A DNA stretch of 64,000 bases from Salegentibacter mishustinae (lineage in GTDB: Bacteria > Bacteroidota > Bacteroidia > Flavobacteriales > Flavobacteriaceae): NCBI RefSeq assembly GCF_002900095.1, contig NZ_LLKN01000002.1, positions 2,666,001-2,730,000 on the forward strand, given 5' to 3'. Of the stretch, positions 1 through 9,314 are shown one piece after another. Below the pieces are notes generated by a model, which saw only the letters and a program-made list of their open reading frames with translations, was not told where the DNA came from and did no database searches. Made by a program: the position numbers and the translations under genes. Every line of letters begins with the position of its first letter. Positions within the stretch are counted from its first letter, which is position 1.

Positions 1-1861
1 ATTTGTAATTAAACTCCTTCATTTTAGCCCTGCGCTCTGCTGCACGTTCTATAAGCACTTCAGAAATTGGGTTATTAAACGGATCTTCCTCCCCGTGCTC
101 TTCCTGCTTTTTTTCAGGATTTTGAGGTTCTGGTTTCACCGTTTTCTTTTCAAAAGCAATTGTTTCATCTTTTGGCTCCTCTTTCTTTTTGGCCTGGGGT
201 TTTGAGCTATCTAAAGATTGCTCAAATTCCATATAATCATCCAGGCTGTAACGCTTAACTCCACGTGTAGAACTCTCGGTTACCGGAACAATTTCTACAG
301 GTTCATTTACCTCTATATTCTTAGACTCATCTTCTTCAAGCTGATGTCTAATTTCTTGCTTTCTTTCCTGTTGTGGCTGTTGTGGTCTGGATTGTGGTTG
401 TTGCTGCTGTTGTTGTTTTGGCTGCTCCCGTTGAGGCTCTTCTTTCTTTTCCTGGTTTATAGGAAAATCGAAAGTGAACATAAACTGATCTTCATTATTA
501 TCCTGAACCTCTTCCGGCTCATTAACATCCATCTTCTTTACTTCTTCTGAAGTATCATTAATAATAAAATCGTCGGGATTTATTTCTTCATAAGAAACTT
601 CCATATTCCTCGCCGAAGGTGGCGTTTGCAATAATTCTTCTTCTTTATTCTGAATATTTCCCAATTCGTCTACCTCTTCTACACTATCATCTAAAGTATG
701 AACGATAGGTTTTTCTGGTTCCTGCGCTTTTGGTTCTTCTTGCTGAGGCTCTTCCACCCTTTGGTTGAATTCAGGATAAGAACGGGTTTTCTTCGGATTT
801 AAATTTTGTTCCGCTTTCTGGTCGTCCTCCAGCGTGTGGATTATTTTTTTGGTTTCGGTATTTACAATTTCGTTTTGCTGTTCTACGTTAAATCCCGTGG
901 CAATAATTGTAACCGAGATCGCTTCATCTAAAGCTTCATCTTCACCCACACCCATAATAATATTGGCACTGTGACCGGCTTCAGCCTGAATATGATCGTT
1001 GATTTCCCCTATTTCATCAATAGTAATTTCCTCAGAACCCGAAACGATTAGCAGTAATACGTTTTGAGCACCGGTAATCTTATTATCGTTCAATAAAGGA
1101 GAATCCAGAGCTTTACTAATAGCATCCTGCGCCCTGGTAGCACCTGTAGCCTGGGCAGATCCCATTATTGCAGTACCACTATTGCTCAATACTGTTTTAG
1201 CATCCCTAAGGTCAATGTTTTGCGTGTAGTGATGCGTTATTACTTCAGCAATACCTCTAGAGGCAGTTGCTAAAACCTCATCGGCTTTAGAGAAACCGGC
1301 TTTAAAGCCGAGGTTACCGTAAACCTCACGCAATTTATTATTGTTGATCACAATTAAAGAATCAACGTGATTTCTTAGGTTTTCTACCCCAAGTTGAGCT
1401 TGCTCGTTTCTCATTTTCCCTTCAAACTGAAAAGGAATGGTCACGATCCCAACCGTAAGGATATCCATATCTTTAGCTTGTTTCGCAATTACCGGTGCGG
1501 CACCTGTACCGGTACCACCGCCCATACCTGCGGTAATAAATACCATCTTGGTATTTACATCAAGCATTTGTTTAATTTCGTCAAAACTTTCTACTGCTGC
1601 CTGCTCCCCAATATGTGGGTTAGCTCCGGCCCCTAAACCTTCTGTTAAGCTAACACCTAATTGTATTTTGTTGGGAACTGAGCTGTTATCAAGGGCTTGC
1701 GCATCGGTATTGCAAACCACAAAATCTACACCTTTTATCCCTAACTGGAACATATGGTTTATGGCATTGCTGCCTCCACCACCAACACCAATAACCTTAA
1801 TGACGTTCGATTGATTCTTTGGCAAATCGAATGCAATGTTGTCGAATTCTGTACTGCTCAT
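1..1861 (-). CDS. ftsZ: Cell division GTPase FtsZ (3' end beyond window)
   Basis: Tubulin-like GTPase that polymerises into the cytokinetic ring at mid-cell. 620 codons are visible from an ATG at 1861 and the frame is still open at the left edge. Seen: Gly-rich T1 loop at residues 27-32, tubulin signature GGGTGTG at 114-120, and the catalytic T7 loop as N215-x-D217-x-x-D220. After about residue 330 the protein becomes a Glu/Pro/Gln-rich linker with a six-Gln run at 483-488. A basic Arg/Ala/Lys-rich segment at the window edge looks close to the C-terminus. This is far longer than the roughly 380-400 residues of E. coli or Bacillus FtsZ; a long linker is, from memory, usual in Flavobacteriia. 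It is the last gene of the division cluster, 118 bp after ftsA. Confidence 0.97.
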   Translation of the reverse strand, partial: MSSTEFDNIAFDLPKNQSNVIKVIGVGGGGSNAINHMFQLGIKGVDFVVCNTDAQALDNSSVPNKIQLGVSLTEGLGAGANPHIGEQAAVESFDEIKQMLDVNTKMVFITAGMGGGTGTGAAPVIAKQAKDMDILTVGIVTIPFQFEGKMRNEQAQLGVENLRNHVDSLIVINNNKLREVYGNLGFKAGFSKADEVLATASRGIAEVITHHYTQNIDLRDAKTVLSNSGTAIMGSAQATGATRAQDAISKALDSPLLNDNKITGAQNVLLLIVSGSEEITIDEIGEINDHIQAEAGHSANIIMGVGEDEALDEAISVTIIATGFNVEQQNEIVNTETKKIIHTLEDDQKAEQNLNPKKTRSYPEFNQRVEEPQQEEPKAQEPEKPIVHTLDDSVEEVDELGNIQNKEEELLQTPPSARNMEVSYEEINPDDFIINDTSEEVKKMDVNEPEEVQDNNEDQFMFTFDFPINQEKKEEPQREQPKQQQQQQPQSRPQQPQQERKQEIRHQLEEDESKNIEVNEPVEIVPVTESSTRGVKRYSLDDYMEFEQSLDSSKPQAKKKEEPKDETIAFEKKTVKPEPQNPEKKQEEHGEEDPFNNPISEVLIERAAERRAKMKEFNYK

Positions 1862-1889
1862 AAATTCTGTTTTACTGGTTCTATCTTTT

Positions 1890-1932
1890 ACTCACTAAGT
1901 GAGTTTTATTATGCTTCGACGCTTCCGTCGAA
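1890..1932. repeat. Two perfect hairpins in the ftsA-ftsZ spacer
   Basis: The 118-bp gap between ftsA and ftsZ holds ACTCACT-A-AGTGAGT (1890-1904) and TTCGACG-CTTC-CGTCGAA (1915-1932), both perfect. A weaker CCTCTTAG/CTAGAGG pairing follows near 1956-1976. None is followed by a T-tract, so they are not clear intrinsic terminators. They could be RNA processing or pausing structures in the ftsZ leader. Confidence 0.6.
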
Positions 1933-1979
1933 ATGTCTTTATTTTAATTTTAATCCTCTTAGACTTGCCTAGAGGTATT

Positions 1980-3347
1980 TTACTCTGCGTTATCTAAAAA
2001 ATCTTTAAACTTCTCTGCCCATTTATCGAAAATACTCTTCTTGGGCGGTCCTTTTGAAGCTTCGGGATCTTGTTTCAAATCTTCACCTTCCGGTGGATTT
2101 TGCTCAAAATCTTCCTGTAATTCTGCTTCTTCTTTTTCTCTTTCTTCTTTGCTCTTCAGCACTACTTCTTCCTGAAACTTCTTTTCGCCGTGTTCCAGGC
2201 TATTCATTACCAAACCGACCGCGGTAGCATAAACCGGACTGGTAGTTTCGGTATCGTTATTTCCTGCCAGGTGCTCGTTTGGATAACCAATTCTTGTATC
2301 CATCCCGGTGATGTATTCGGCAAGTTGTTTTAGATGCTTCAACTGTGCGCCACCTCCGGTTAAAACCATCCCGGCAATCAATTTTTTCTTTTGCTCTTCG
2401 TGCCCGTAGTTTTTAATTTCAAGGTAAACCTGCTCAATAATCTCTACTACACGGGCGTGGATTATTTTTGAAAGATTCTTTAAGGTAATTTCCTTAGGCT
2501 CTCTTCCACGCAAACCAGGAATAGAAACAATTTCATTGTCTTTATTTTCTCCCGGCCAGGCAGAACCGAATTTTATTTTTAGCAATTCAGCCTGCTTTTC
2601 TATAATTGAACATCCTTCTTTGATGTCTTCGGTAATCACATTTCCTCCAAAAGGAATTACCGCGGTATGTCTAATTATTCCGTCTTTAAAAATCGCTAAA
2701 TCGGTAGTTCCGCCACCAATATCTATAAGTGCAACTCCGGCTTCCTTTTCTTCCTGACTCAATACTGCATTAGCTGAAGCCAATGGCTCTAAAGTCACTG
2801 CTGAAAGTTCTAAACCGGCACTTTTCACACATCTTCCAATATTTCTAATGGAAGAAACCTGGCCAACCACTACGTGGAAATTAGCTTCTAATCTTCCGCC
2901 ATACATTCCAATAGGCTCCTTGATCTCTGCCTGCCCGTCTACCTTGAATTCCTGGGGTAAAACATGAATAATTTCCTCGCCTGGCAGCATTACCAACTTA
3001 TGAACCTGATTGCAAAGACTATGAATATCATCGGCATCAATTACCTCTTCAGGATTTGTCCTGGTTATGTAATCGCTGTGTTGCAGGCTTCTTATATGCT
3101 GGCCCGCAATACCAACTACAATATCACTTATCTTTAAACCGGAATCTGCTTCCGCTTCCTGAATAGCCTGTTGTATAGACTGAATGGTTTGAGTGATATT
3201 ATTCACTACTCCACGGTGCACGCCAAGGCTTTTGGATTTCCCAATACCTACGATCTCCACTTTTCCATACTCGTTCTTACGCCCAATCATGGCCACAATC
3301 TTTGTGGTCCCAATATCTAATCCTACGGCTATGTCGCTGTGTTCCAT
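1980..3347 (-). CDS. ftsA: Cell division protein FtsA
   Basis: Actin-fold ATPase that tethers FtsZ filaments to the inner face of the cytoplasmic membrane and recruits later division proteins. 455 residues from an ATG. Seen: phosphate-1 motif GLDIGTTK at residues 9-16, a second phosphate motif DIGGGTTD near 210, and an adenosine-type GGGAQLK motif further on. The last 15 or so residues (DKWAEKFKDFLDNAE) have the spacing of an amphipathic membrane-binding helix. An acidic Glu/Lys-rich stretch of about 50 residues separates this helix from the core. It lies 3 bp after ftsQ and before ftsZ, the usual order. Confidence 0.97.
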   Translation of the reverse strand: MEHSDIAVGLDIGTTKIVAMIGRKNEYGKVEIVGIGKSKSLGVHRGVVNNITQTIQSIQQAIQEAEADSGLKISDIVVGIAGQHIRSLQHSDYITRTNPEEVIDADDIHSLCNQVHKLVMLPGEEIIHVLPQEFKVDGQAEIKEPIGMYGGRLEANFHVVVGQVSSIRNIGRCVKSAGLELSAVTLEPLASANAVLSQEEKEAGVALIDIGGGTTDLAIFKDGIIRHTAVIPFGGNVITEDIKEGCSIIEKQAELLKIKFGSAWPGENKDNEIVSIPGLRGREPKEITLKNLSKIIHARVVEIIEQVYLEIKNYGHEEQKKKLIAGMVLTGGGAQLKHLKQLAEYITGMDTRIGYPNEHLAGNNDTETTSPVYATAVGLVMNSLEHGEKKFQEEVVLKSKEEREKEEAELQEDFEQNPPEGEDLKQDPEASKGPPKKSIFDKWAEKFKDFLDNAE

Positions 3348-3350
3348 AAT

Positions 3351-4067
3351 TTACTTTTTAGTGCAAACAACCTGATCTCCAAATTGTAAATTCACTTTTT
3401 TGTAGGTCTCTAATTTCTCGTCTTGTAAAGCTTTTTTATAAAATGCTTTAAAATTATTCAACTTCAGGGCTATATTTTCGGCCTTCCCGAAATAAACCTT
3501 AAAATCCAGTTTTCTCATTTGTAACTCAAATTTATTCCCAGGTAAACGCCTTACGCCGGTTATATGTTGAGTTAAAAATTTATCCTGCTGAATATATGAT
3601 ACCAGCGGGTATACTTTCTCTATATTACTTGAATCTATATCTAACAATAACGGCACCCGAGCCGAATAGTAGGGTGACAAAGGCATTTCAAGCCCATTTT
3701 TATCTAAATAAAACGAAGAGCTTCCTACTATTCTGCCAATAGGTTTACGCTGACTTATTTTAGTTTGGAGTTTCCCATCCAGACTTAAAAAAGCTTCAGC
3801 ATTTTCTATCATATCGTGATTATTCAAAAGGCGCTCTACCCTATTCAAATCTAAAATTTCTTTATCTATGCCCGCCGCCGCTACATCATTTTGTATCAAC
3901 AACTTATTAACCGCTTCCTCGGTCACATATAGGTTTTCACCTGCTATAAATTGCACCTTAACTTCGCTTACTTTTCGAGCATTATTGCGTTTTTCAGCAA
4001 AACCGAAAAGAAAAGCCACTAAAATCACCAAAACAGGTAGTTTTATGTACTTAAGTTTATGCTTCAT
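3351..4067 (-). CDS. ftsQ: Cell division protein FtsQ
   Basis: Bitopic membrane protein of the divisome; the family links early and late division proteins through a periplasmic POTRA domain. About 238 residues. Seen: a basic N-terminus, one membrane segment at about residues 8-23 (LPVLVILVAFLFGFA), then a mixed alpha/beta periplasmic part. The identification rests largely on position between murC and ftsA, because FtsQ diverges strongly. The frame can be opened by a TTG at 4079, but the ATG at 4067 gives a normal short cytoplasmic tail and is preferred; it overlaps the murC end by 11 bp. Confidence 0.9.
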   Translation of the reverse strand: MKHKLKYIKLPVLVILVAFLFGFAEKRNNARKVSEVKVQFIAGENLYVTEEAVNKLLIQNDVAAAGIDKEILDLNRVERLLNNHDMIENAEAFLSLDGKLQTKISQRKPIGRIVGSSSFYLDKNGLEMPLSPYYSARVPLLLDIDSSNIEKVYPLVSYIQQDKFLTQHITGVRRLPGNKFELQMRKLDFKVYFGKAENIALKLNNFKAFYKKALQDEKLETYKKVNLQFGDQVVCTKK

Positions 4068-5412
4068 CTTGCAATGCAATTTTTACAGATTCCACTTCTT
4101 CTCCAATACTACCGGCGCCCATAAGCACCACAACTTCCGGATTTGATCTTTTTATTTCTTCCGCAATATTTTCTATCTGAATTAATTTCTTTTTTGAATT
4201 CTCAACTTTCTCTAAAAGCCAGCTTGAAGTAACCCCTTCAATTGGCATTTCTCGCGCTGGATAAATATCCAGCAACATCAATTCATCAAACAAAGACAGG
4301 CTTTCAGCAAAATCATCAACAAAATCTTTAGTTCTGCTGAATAAATGCGGTTGAAAAACTGCCAAAACCTTCTTCCCGGGATGCATTTCCCTTATGGCCT
4401 GGTTCACTGCAGCGATCTCTGCCGGATGATGCGCATAATCGTCTATAAGCACCAGCTTATCTGACTTAATTTTATAAGAAAATCTACGTTTCACACCCTT
4501 AAAACTATATAGCGCCCTGGCTAGCTTGGGGATTGGGGATCCATATTGGATAGCCATCGCCAGGGCGGTTATAGCATTTAGCAAATTGTGTTTGCCGGGT
4601 AGATTAAACTTAAAATCTTCTAGAACTCCGTTAGGAGTTTTTAGATCAAAATGATACGTCCCATTTTCGATCTTTATATTTTGTGCCGAATAATCGGCGT
4701 TGTCTTCTATTCCAAAAGTAATTCCCTCCAGCGGCAAGCCATTTTTCACAAATAGTGTTCCGTCTTCTGGCACGAGAGCGGCAAATTGCCTGAAGGTGTC
4801 TTCCAGCTCCTCTTTTTTACCATAAATATCCAAATGATCGGCATCCATAGAGGTTACCGCTGCAATGTTTGGGGAAAGTTGAAGAAAAGATCTATCGAAC
4901 TCGTCGGCTTCCACCACGATAACTTCTTCACCTTTAAGAATTAAATTGCTTTGAATATCCTCACTTATTCCGCCTAAAAACCCGGTTACTTTCGCATCGG
5001 TTTCTTTAAGTAAATGTCCTAAAATTGCCGTAGTGGTCGTTTTACCGTGAGTTCCACCCACGGCCAATGTTGTTTTTCCTTTAGAGATCAATCCGAGTAA
5101 AGCGGCTCTTTTCTTTAGGTTAAAATCATTATTCTTAAAATAAACCAGTTGCGTGTGAGCAGCAGGAACTGCGGGTGTATAAACCACAAGTGTATTTTCT
5201 TTCTGCATAAAGTCAGCAGGAACAGCACTTAAATTTTCATCATAAACCACAACTATACCTTCAGCCTCCAGCGTTCTGGTAAGCGAAGTTGAAGTCTTAT
5301 CGTAACCGGCTACATTTTTTCCCTGGAATTTAAAGTAACGCGCCAGCGCACTCATCCCAATACCGCCAATACCGATAAAGTAAATGTTTTGTATGTGGTT
5401 TAAATACTGCAT
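4057..5412 (-). CDS. murC: UDP-N-acetylmuramate--L-alanine ligase MurC
   Basis: Cytoplasmic ATP-dependent Mur ligase adding the first amino acid of the peptidoglycan stem peptide to UDP-MurNAc. 451 residues from an ATG. Seen: N-terminal UDP-binding Rossmann motif FIGIGGIGMS at about 12-21, the ATP-binding P-loop GTHGKTTTT at 120-128, the central Mur-ligase motif around VVEADEFDRSF, and the C-terminal DDYAHHP motif. Length and motif order are normal. It overlaps ftsQ by 11 bp and follows murG after 69 bp. Confidence 0.97.
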   Translation of the reverse strand: MQYLNHIQNIYFIGIGGIGMSALARYFKFQGKNVAGYDKTSTSLTRTLEAEGIVVVYDENLSAVPADFMQKENTLVVYTPAVPAAHTQLVYFKNNDFNLKKRAALLGLISKGKTTLAVGGTHGKTTTTAILGHLLKETDAKVTGFLGGISEDIQSNLILKGEEVIVVEADEFDRSFLQLSPNIAAVTSMDADHLDIYGKKEELEDTFRQFAALVPEDGTLFVKNGLPLEGITFGIEDNADYSAQNIKIENGTYHFDLKTPNGVLEDFKFNLPGKHNLLNAITALAMAIQYGSPIPKLARALYSFKGVKRRFSYKIKSDKLVLIDDYAHHPAEIAAVNQAIREMHPGKKVLAVFQPHLFSRTKDFVDDFAESLSLFDELMLLDIYPAREMPIEGVTSSWLLEKVENSKKKLIQIENIAEEIKRSNPEVVVLMGAGSIGEEVESVKIALQDEA

Positions 5413-5435
5413 TTATATTTTTAATCTCACTTTTC

Positions 5436-5455
5436 TGTCCCGAATTATCGGGACA
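5436..5455. repeat. Perfect palindromic hairpin between murC and murG
   Basis: TGTCCCGA-ATTA-TCGGGACA is a perfect 8-bp stem with a 4-nt loop, in the 69-bp gap between murG and murC. There is no T-tract. Similar TCCCGA/TCGGGA palindromes are, from memory, common between genes in Flavobacteriaceae, so this is probably a dispersed REP-like unit. It may also slow or process the polycistronic transcript. Confidence 0.6.
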
Positions 5456-5481
5456 TTTCAGAATCTATTTCTCTTTATATT

Positions 5482-6576
5482 TTATTCAATCAATTTTTCA
5501 ATTTCGTCTACAATCCTTGCGGTTGCATTTGGCAAGGCCAGTTTCTTTATATTTTCTCCTAATTCTTTTTGCTTTTCTTCGGAAGCCATTAATGCGAAAA
5601 ACTCGGTTTCAAATTTTTCATCCAGCTCATTTTCCTTCAACATCATCGCTGCATTTTTCTTTACTACTGCCAGTGCATTTTTAGCCTGGTGGTCTTCAGC
5701 TACATTTGGAGATGGCACAAAAAGCACCGGTTTTCCCACAATACTCAATTCTGAAACCGTACCTGCTCCGGCTCTTGAAATAATAACATCGGCAGCGCCG
5801 TAAGCAAAATTCATTTCATTCAAGAATAGATGCGTTTGCACTAAACCTGAATTGTACTTTTTATAATCTTCGAAATACAGCTTCCCGGTTTGCCAGATTA
5901 GCTGAATATTTTCCTTTTTAAACTTTTCTAAATTGGCTTCCACCAATTGATTAATTCTTCTAGCGCCAAGACTTCCGCCTAACACCAAAACAACTTTTTT
6001 ATCTTTATCAAGACTAAAGTGTTTAAGCGCCTTTTCCTTATTTACATCAATCTTCAACAGATCCTGTCTTACCGGGTTTCCAGTAATTACCGTTTTTTCA
6101 GCAGGAAAAAATCTTTTTACCTCCTCATAAGCTGCACAAATCTTATCGACTTGTTTTGCCAAAAGCTTGTTGGTTATCCCTGGAAATGAATTCTGCTCCT
6201 GTATTAAGCTCGGAATTCCTTTTGAGCTCGCTACTTTTAGTAACGGCCCGCTGGCAAAACCGCCGGTTCCAATTACTACATCTGGCTTAAATTCCTTTAT
6301 TATTCGTCTGGATTTCGCCAAACTGCTTAACAGCTTAAATGGAAACATCAGGTTTCTCATTGTTAACTTTCGCTGAATTCCACTAATCCAAAGACCTTCT
6401 ATCTTATAACCTGCTCGCGGAACCTTCTCCATCTCCATCCTGCCACTGGCACCCACAAATAATATATCCACTTTAGGAAAACGCGTTTTTATCTCGTTGG
6501 CAATAGCAATGGCCGGGTAAATATGCCCGCCGGTGCCGCCTCCAGATAATATTACACGTAAATCCTTTTTCATCAT
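5482..6576 (-). CDS. murG: UDP-GlcNAc--undecaprenyl-PP-MurNAc-pentapeptide GlcNAc transferase MurG
   Basis: GT-B fold glycosyltransferase on the inner face of the membrane that converts lipid I to lipid II. 364 residues, with two adjacent ATGs (6576 and 6573). Seen: N-terminal glycine loop GGGTGGH at residues 12-18, the acceptor-site region with [11 protein letters not shown] near 105, and the C-terminal donor-binding stretch [11 protein letters not shown] near 265. Length is normal. It lies 8 bp downstream of ftsW. Confidence 0.97.
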   Translation of the reverse strand: MMKKDLRVILSGGGTGGHIYPAIAIANEIKTRFPKVDILFVGASGRMEMEKVPRAGYKIEGLWISGIQRKLTMRNLMFPFKLLSSLAKSRRIIKEFKPDVVIGTGGFASGPLLKVASSKGIPSLIQEQNSFPGITNKLLAKQVDKICAAYEEVKRFFPAEKTVITGNPVRQDLLKIDVNKEKALKHFSLDKDKKVVLVLGGSLGARRINQLVEANLEKFKKENIQLIWQTGKLYFEDYKKYNSGLVQTHLFLNEMNFAYGAADVIISRAGAGTVSELSIVGKPVLFVPSPNVAEDHQAKNALAVVKKNAAMMLKENELDEKFETEFFALMASEEKQKELGENIKKLALPNATARIVDEIEKLIE

Positions 6577-6584
6577 TTTAAATT

Positions 6585-7793
6585 CTATATAGCTTCACTT
6601 AGAATATCTAGCGGATTTTCATTATCCAGTTCCTTTTCAGCTTCTTCACGTTCTTTCATTTCCTCGCGTTTGGCGCTTACACTTAAAATAATTCCAAGTG
6701 CCATACAGGTCATCCAAATGGAAGTTCCACCGCTACTAATAAGTGGCAGCGTTTGTCCCGTAACCGGAAATAATTCTACCGCAACGCCCATATTGATTAA
6801 AGCCTGAAAGATTATTGGCAAACCAACGCCCATAACCAGTAATTTTCCAAAAACCGTATTCGATTTTGTGGCAACAATTACGATTCTAAACAGCAATAAT
6901 AAATATGCTCCCATCACGCCAAATGCGCCTATTAAGCCCATTTCTTCAACTATTATCGCGTAGATAAAATCTGAAGAAGACTGTGGTAAAAAATTTCTTT
7001 GCACACTTTTTCCAATTCCCGTTCCTGCAACACCACCACTAGCGATAGCAATTTTTGCCTTTTCTATTTGGTAATCGGCTTCAGTATCTTCATCATTTGT
7101 AAAACTTTCAATTCTACTGGCCCAGGTATCTACCCTGTTAGGTAAAAGTCCCGGAAAAGCCTTGGCTGTTAAAATGAACATCGTCAATAAAAGCAAGCCG
7201 ACAGCGACTATAATTCCGAGGTATTTTACCGGATACCCTCCTAAAAACATGAGTACCAGCACCATAGAAAAAATGATAGCTGTTGTAGAGAAATTGGCCG
7301 GCAAAATTAATAATAATACCAGTCCTACAGGCACCCAAAGCGGTAAAATTGACTCCTTAAAAGTGAGATTATCGTTAGTTTTTTTAGAGAGGTAACGCGC
7401 CACATAGATCATTAAAACTACCGAGGCCAACGTAGATGACTGAAAGGAAACGCCTAAGCCCGGAATTTGAATCCATCTACTTGCATAAGCCCCGTCAATC
7501 ATTGTTCCCTGGGCAACGGTATAAATCAATAACACAATGACAACCGGCAAAAACAATATGGAAAGCCCTCTAAAATAATGATAGGGAATTTTGTGTACAG
7601 CAAAGAGCAAACAAAAACCTAAAAGCAAATGGAAGAAATGCACCACCACATACTGGAAAGTGCTTCCGTCTCCATATAGATACGCAAGGTTACTACTGGC
7701 ACTGTAGACCGGCAAAAATGAAAATATTGCCAACAGCCCGGCCGTAGCCCAGATAACCTTATCGCCTTTAAGATTTGAAAAAATACTGCTCAT
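6585..7793 (-). CDS. ftsW: SEDS-family peptidoglycan polymerase FtsW
   Basis: Polytopic SEDS protein that polymerises lipid II into septal glycan, working with the transpeptidase FtsI. 402 residues from an ATG with about ten hydrophobic segments. Seen: the SEDS loop with DF-I-A-VEE-G in the C-terminal half, and the [10 protein letters not shown] motif near residue 350. It ends in a charged cytoplasmic tail. Assignment to FtsW rather than RodA is by its place in the division cluster next to murG. A 150-bp repeat-bearing gap separates it from murD. Confidence 0.95.
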   Translation of the reverse strand: MSSIFSNLKGDKVIWATAGLLAIFSFLPVYSASSNLAYLYGDGSTFQYVVVHFFHLLLGFCLLFAVHKIPYHYFRGLSILFLPVVIVLLIYTVAQGTMIDGAYASRWIQIPGLGVSFQSSTLASVVLMIYVARYLSKKTNDNLTFKESILPLWVPVGLVLLLILPANFSTTAIIFSMVLVLMFLGGYPVKYLGIIVAVGLLLLTMFILTAKAFPGLLPNRVDTWASRIESFTNDEDTEADYQIEKAKIAIASGGVAGTGIGKSVQRNFLPQSSSDFIYAIIVEEMGLIGAFGVMGAYLLLLFRIVIVATKSNTVFGKLLVMGVGLPIIFQALINMGVAVELFPVTGQTLPLISSGGTSIWMTCMALGIILSVSAKREEMKEREEAEKELDNENPLDILSEAI

Positions 7794-7833
7794 TTAATTT
7801 TTATAATTCTTTTTTAGTCTATCTAACTTTTTA

Positions 7834-7913
7834 CGTCAAGCTGAACTAGTTTCAGCTTCTAATGTGTTTTAGATTCTACAGGTTCCAGATCCTGAAACAA
7901 GTTCAGGATGACG
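7834..7913. repeat. Pair of facing REP-like hairpins between ftsW and murD
   Basis: Two 26-bp units, 7834-7859 on the plus strand and 7888-7913 on the minus strand, share 21 of 26 bases. Each folds into an 8-bp stem with a 5-nt loop: AAGCTGAA/TTCAGCTT and ATCCTGAA/TTCAGGAT. Four of the five differences form two compensating base pairs in the stem; the fifth is in the loop. Both units share the CGTCA edge. Inverted doublets of this kind are typical of REP/BIME elements. Confidence 0.8.
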
Positions 7914-7943
7914 AACTATCAATAATTTTGGCAGCAAACACCA

Positions 7944-9308
7944 TTAAAGATTTCTTACCGCCTCCTTAAACTGGCGCCCTCTGTCTTCGTAATTCTCAAA
8001 AAGATCAAAACTCGCACAGGCCGGTGAAAGCAAGACCGAATTTCCTTTTTCGGCAAGACTGTAAGCCATTCTCACAGCTTCTTTCATAGACTGAGTTTCT
8101 ACCATAGTATCTACACAGTTGCCGAAGTTTTGCATCAGCTTTTGGTTATCTACGCCAAGACAAATTATAGCTTTTACCTTCTCGTTAACCAATGGCAAAA
8201 GATCGTCGTAAACATTTCCTTTATCTACACCTCCAACAATCCAAATGGTTTCGCTTTCCATACTCTCTAAAGCATAAAAAGTAGCGTTTACATTAGTTGC
8301 TTTAGAATCGTTGATGTACTGCACATTATTAATTTTCAGCACTTTTTCAAGTCGGTGTTCTACTCCCTGAAAACTCTCCATACTCTCACGAATAGTTTCT
8401 TTTCTAATTCTTAATAGCTGGGAAACAGTGGCCGCAGCCATAGCATTTTTAGTGTTATGCTTACCCTGTAAACCTAATTTTGTTGTTGGCATGTTAAATT
8501 GGTTGTTTTTTATATTGACAATAATATTTTGGTTCTCTATATATGATCCGTTTTCTACTTTTTGCTGAAGGGAAAACGGTAATTTTTGTGCTTTCACCGG
8601 GTTTTTCTCTAACCACCTGGTAATAATCTCATTATCTAAATCGTAGATGAAAAAATCTTTTTCTGTTTGATTTTCGGCAATTCTAAATTTTGAAAAAACA
8701 TAATTTTCCAGTTTATGCTCGTAGCGATCTAGATGATCTGGTGTGATATTGGTCAATACCGAAATATCTGGCCTAAAATCTTTAATTCCGTCTAACTGAA
8801 AACTGCTTAATTCCAAAACAAACCAATCGGGAGTAGTTTCAGCCACTTGTTTCGCAAAACTGTCTCCTACATTACCGGCCATTCCTGCTTTTATGCCCGC
8901 ACTTTTTAAAATATGATGCACAAATTTGGTGGTGGTGGTCTTCCCGTTACTTCCTGTAATCCCAATTATTTTTGCTGAAGTAAAAGCAGCAGCAAATTCT
9001 ATTTCTGAAATTACCGGAATACCTTTCGCTACTAATTGCTTTACAATTGAAACAGTTTCTGGAATTCCAGGACTTTTCATCACTACCTCAGCATTTAAAA
9101 TTTTAGCTTCGGTATGTTGCTCTTCTTCCCAATCGATCTTTAATTCTTCAAAAACCGACTTATATTTTTCTTTTATTTTCCCTTTATCTGAAACAAAAAC
9201 CTCAAAACCTTCTTTCACCCCAAGAATAGCAGTTCCCGCACCGCTTTCACCGCCGCCAAGAATTACCAGTCTTTTACCGGAATTATTATTTTGAGTTTTA
9301 GTGTTCAC
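7944..9308 (-). CDS. murD: UDP-N-acetylmuramoyl-L-alanine--D-glutamate ligase MurD
   Basis: Cytoplasmic Mur ligase adding D-glutamate to UDP-MurNAc-L-Ala. 454 residues. Seen: N-terminal Rossmann-like VILGGGESG at about 15-23, P-loop GSNGKTTTT at 119-127, the NITPDHLDRY motif near 220, and the C-terminal NDSKATN motif near 335 followed by GGVDKG. The frame opens with GTG at 9308; no in-frame ATG is available before the Rossmann motif, so GTG is taken as the start. It lies 6 bp after mraY. Confidence 0.97.
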   Translation of the reverse strand: MNTKTQNNNSGKRLVILGGGESGAGTAILGVKEGFEVFVSDKGKIKEKYKSVFEELKIDWEEEQHTEAKILNAEVVMKSPGIPETVSIVKQLVAKGIPVISEIEFAAAFTSAKIIGITGSNGKTTTTKFVHHILKSAGIKAGMAGNVGDSFAKQVAETTPDWFVLELSSFQLDGIKDFRPDISVLTNITPDHLDRYEHKLENYVFSKFRIAENQTEKDFFIYDLDNEIITRWLEKNPVKAQKLPFSLQQKVENGSYIENQNIIVNIKNNQFNMPTTKLGLQGKHNTKNAMAAATVSQLLRIRKETIRESMESFQGVEHRLEKVLKINNVQYINDSKATNVNATFYALESMESETIWIVGGVDKGNVYDDLLPLVNEKVKAIICLGVDNQKLMQNFGNCVDTMVETQSMKEAVRMAYSLAEKGNSVLLSPACASFDLFENYEDRGRQFKEAVRNL

Positions 9309-9314
9309 TATTTG

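Noticed and set aside
361-440. Gln-codon run in ftsZ as a CRISPR-like or microsatellite repeat
   Set aside because: Short imperfect CAA/CAG run in a coding linker; no spacer structure, frame kept.
218-550. Leu/Phe-rich 110-aa plus-strand frame opposite ftsZ
   Set aside because: Antisense reading of the Gln/Glu-rich linker, which yields Leu/Phe runs by composition.
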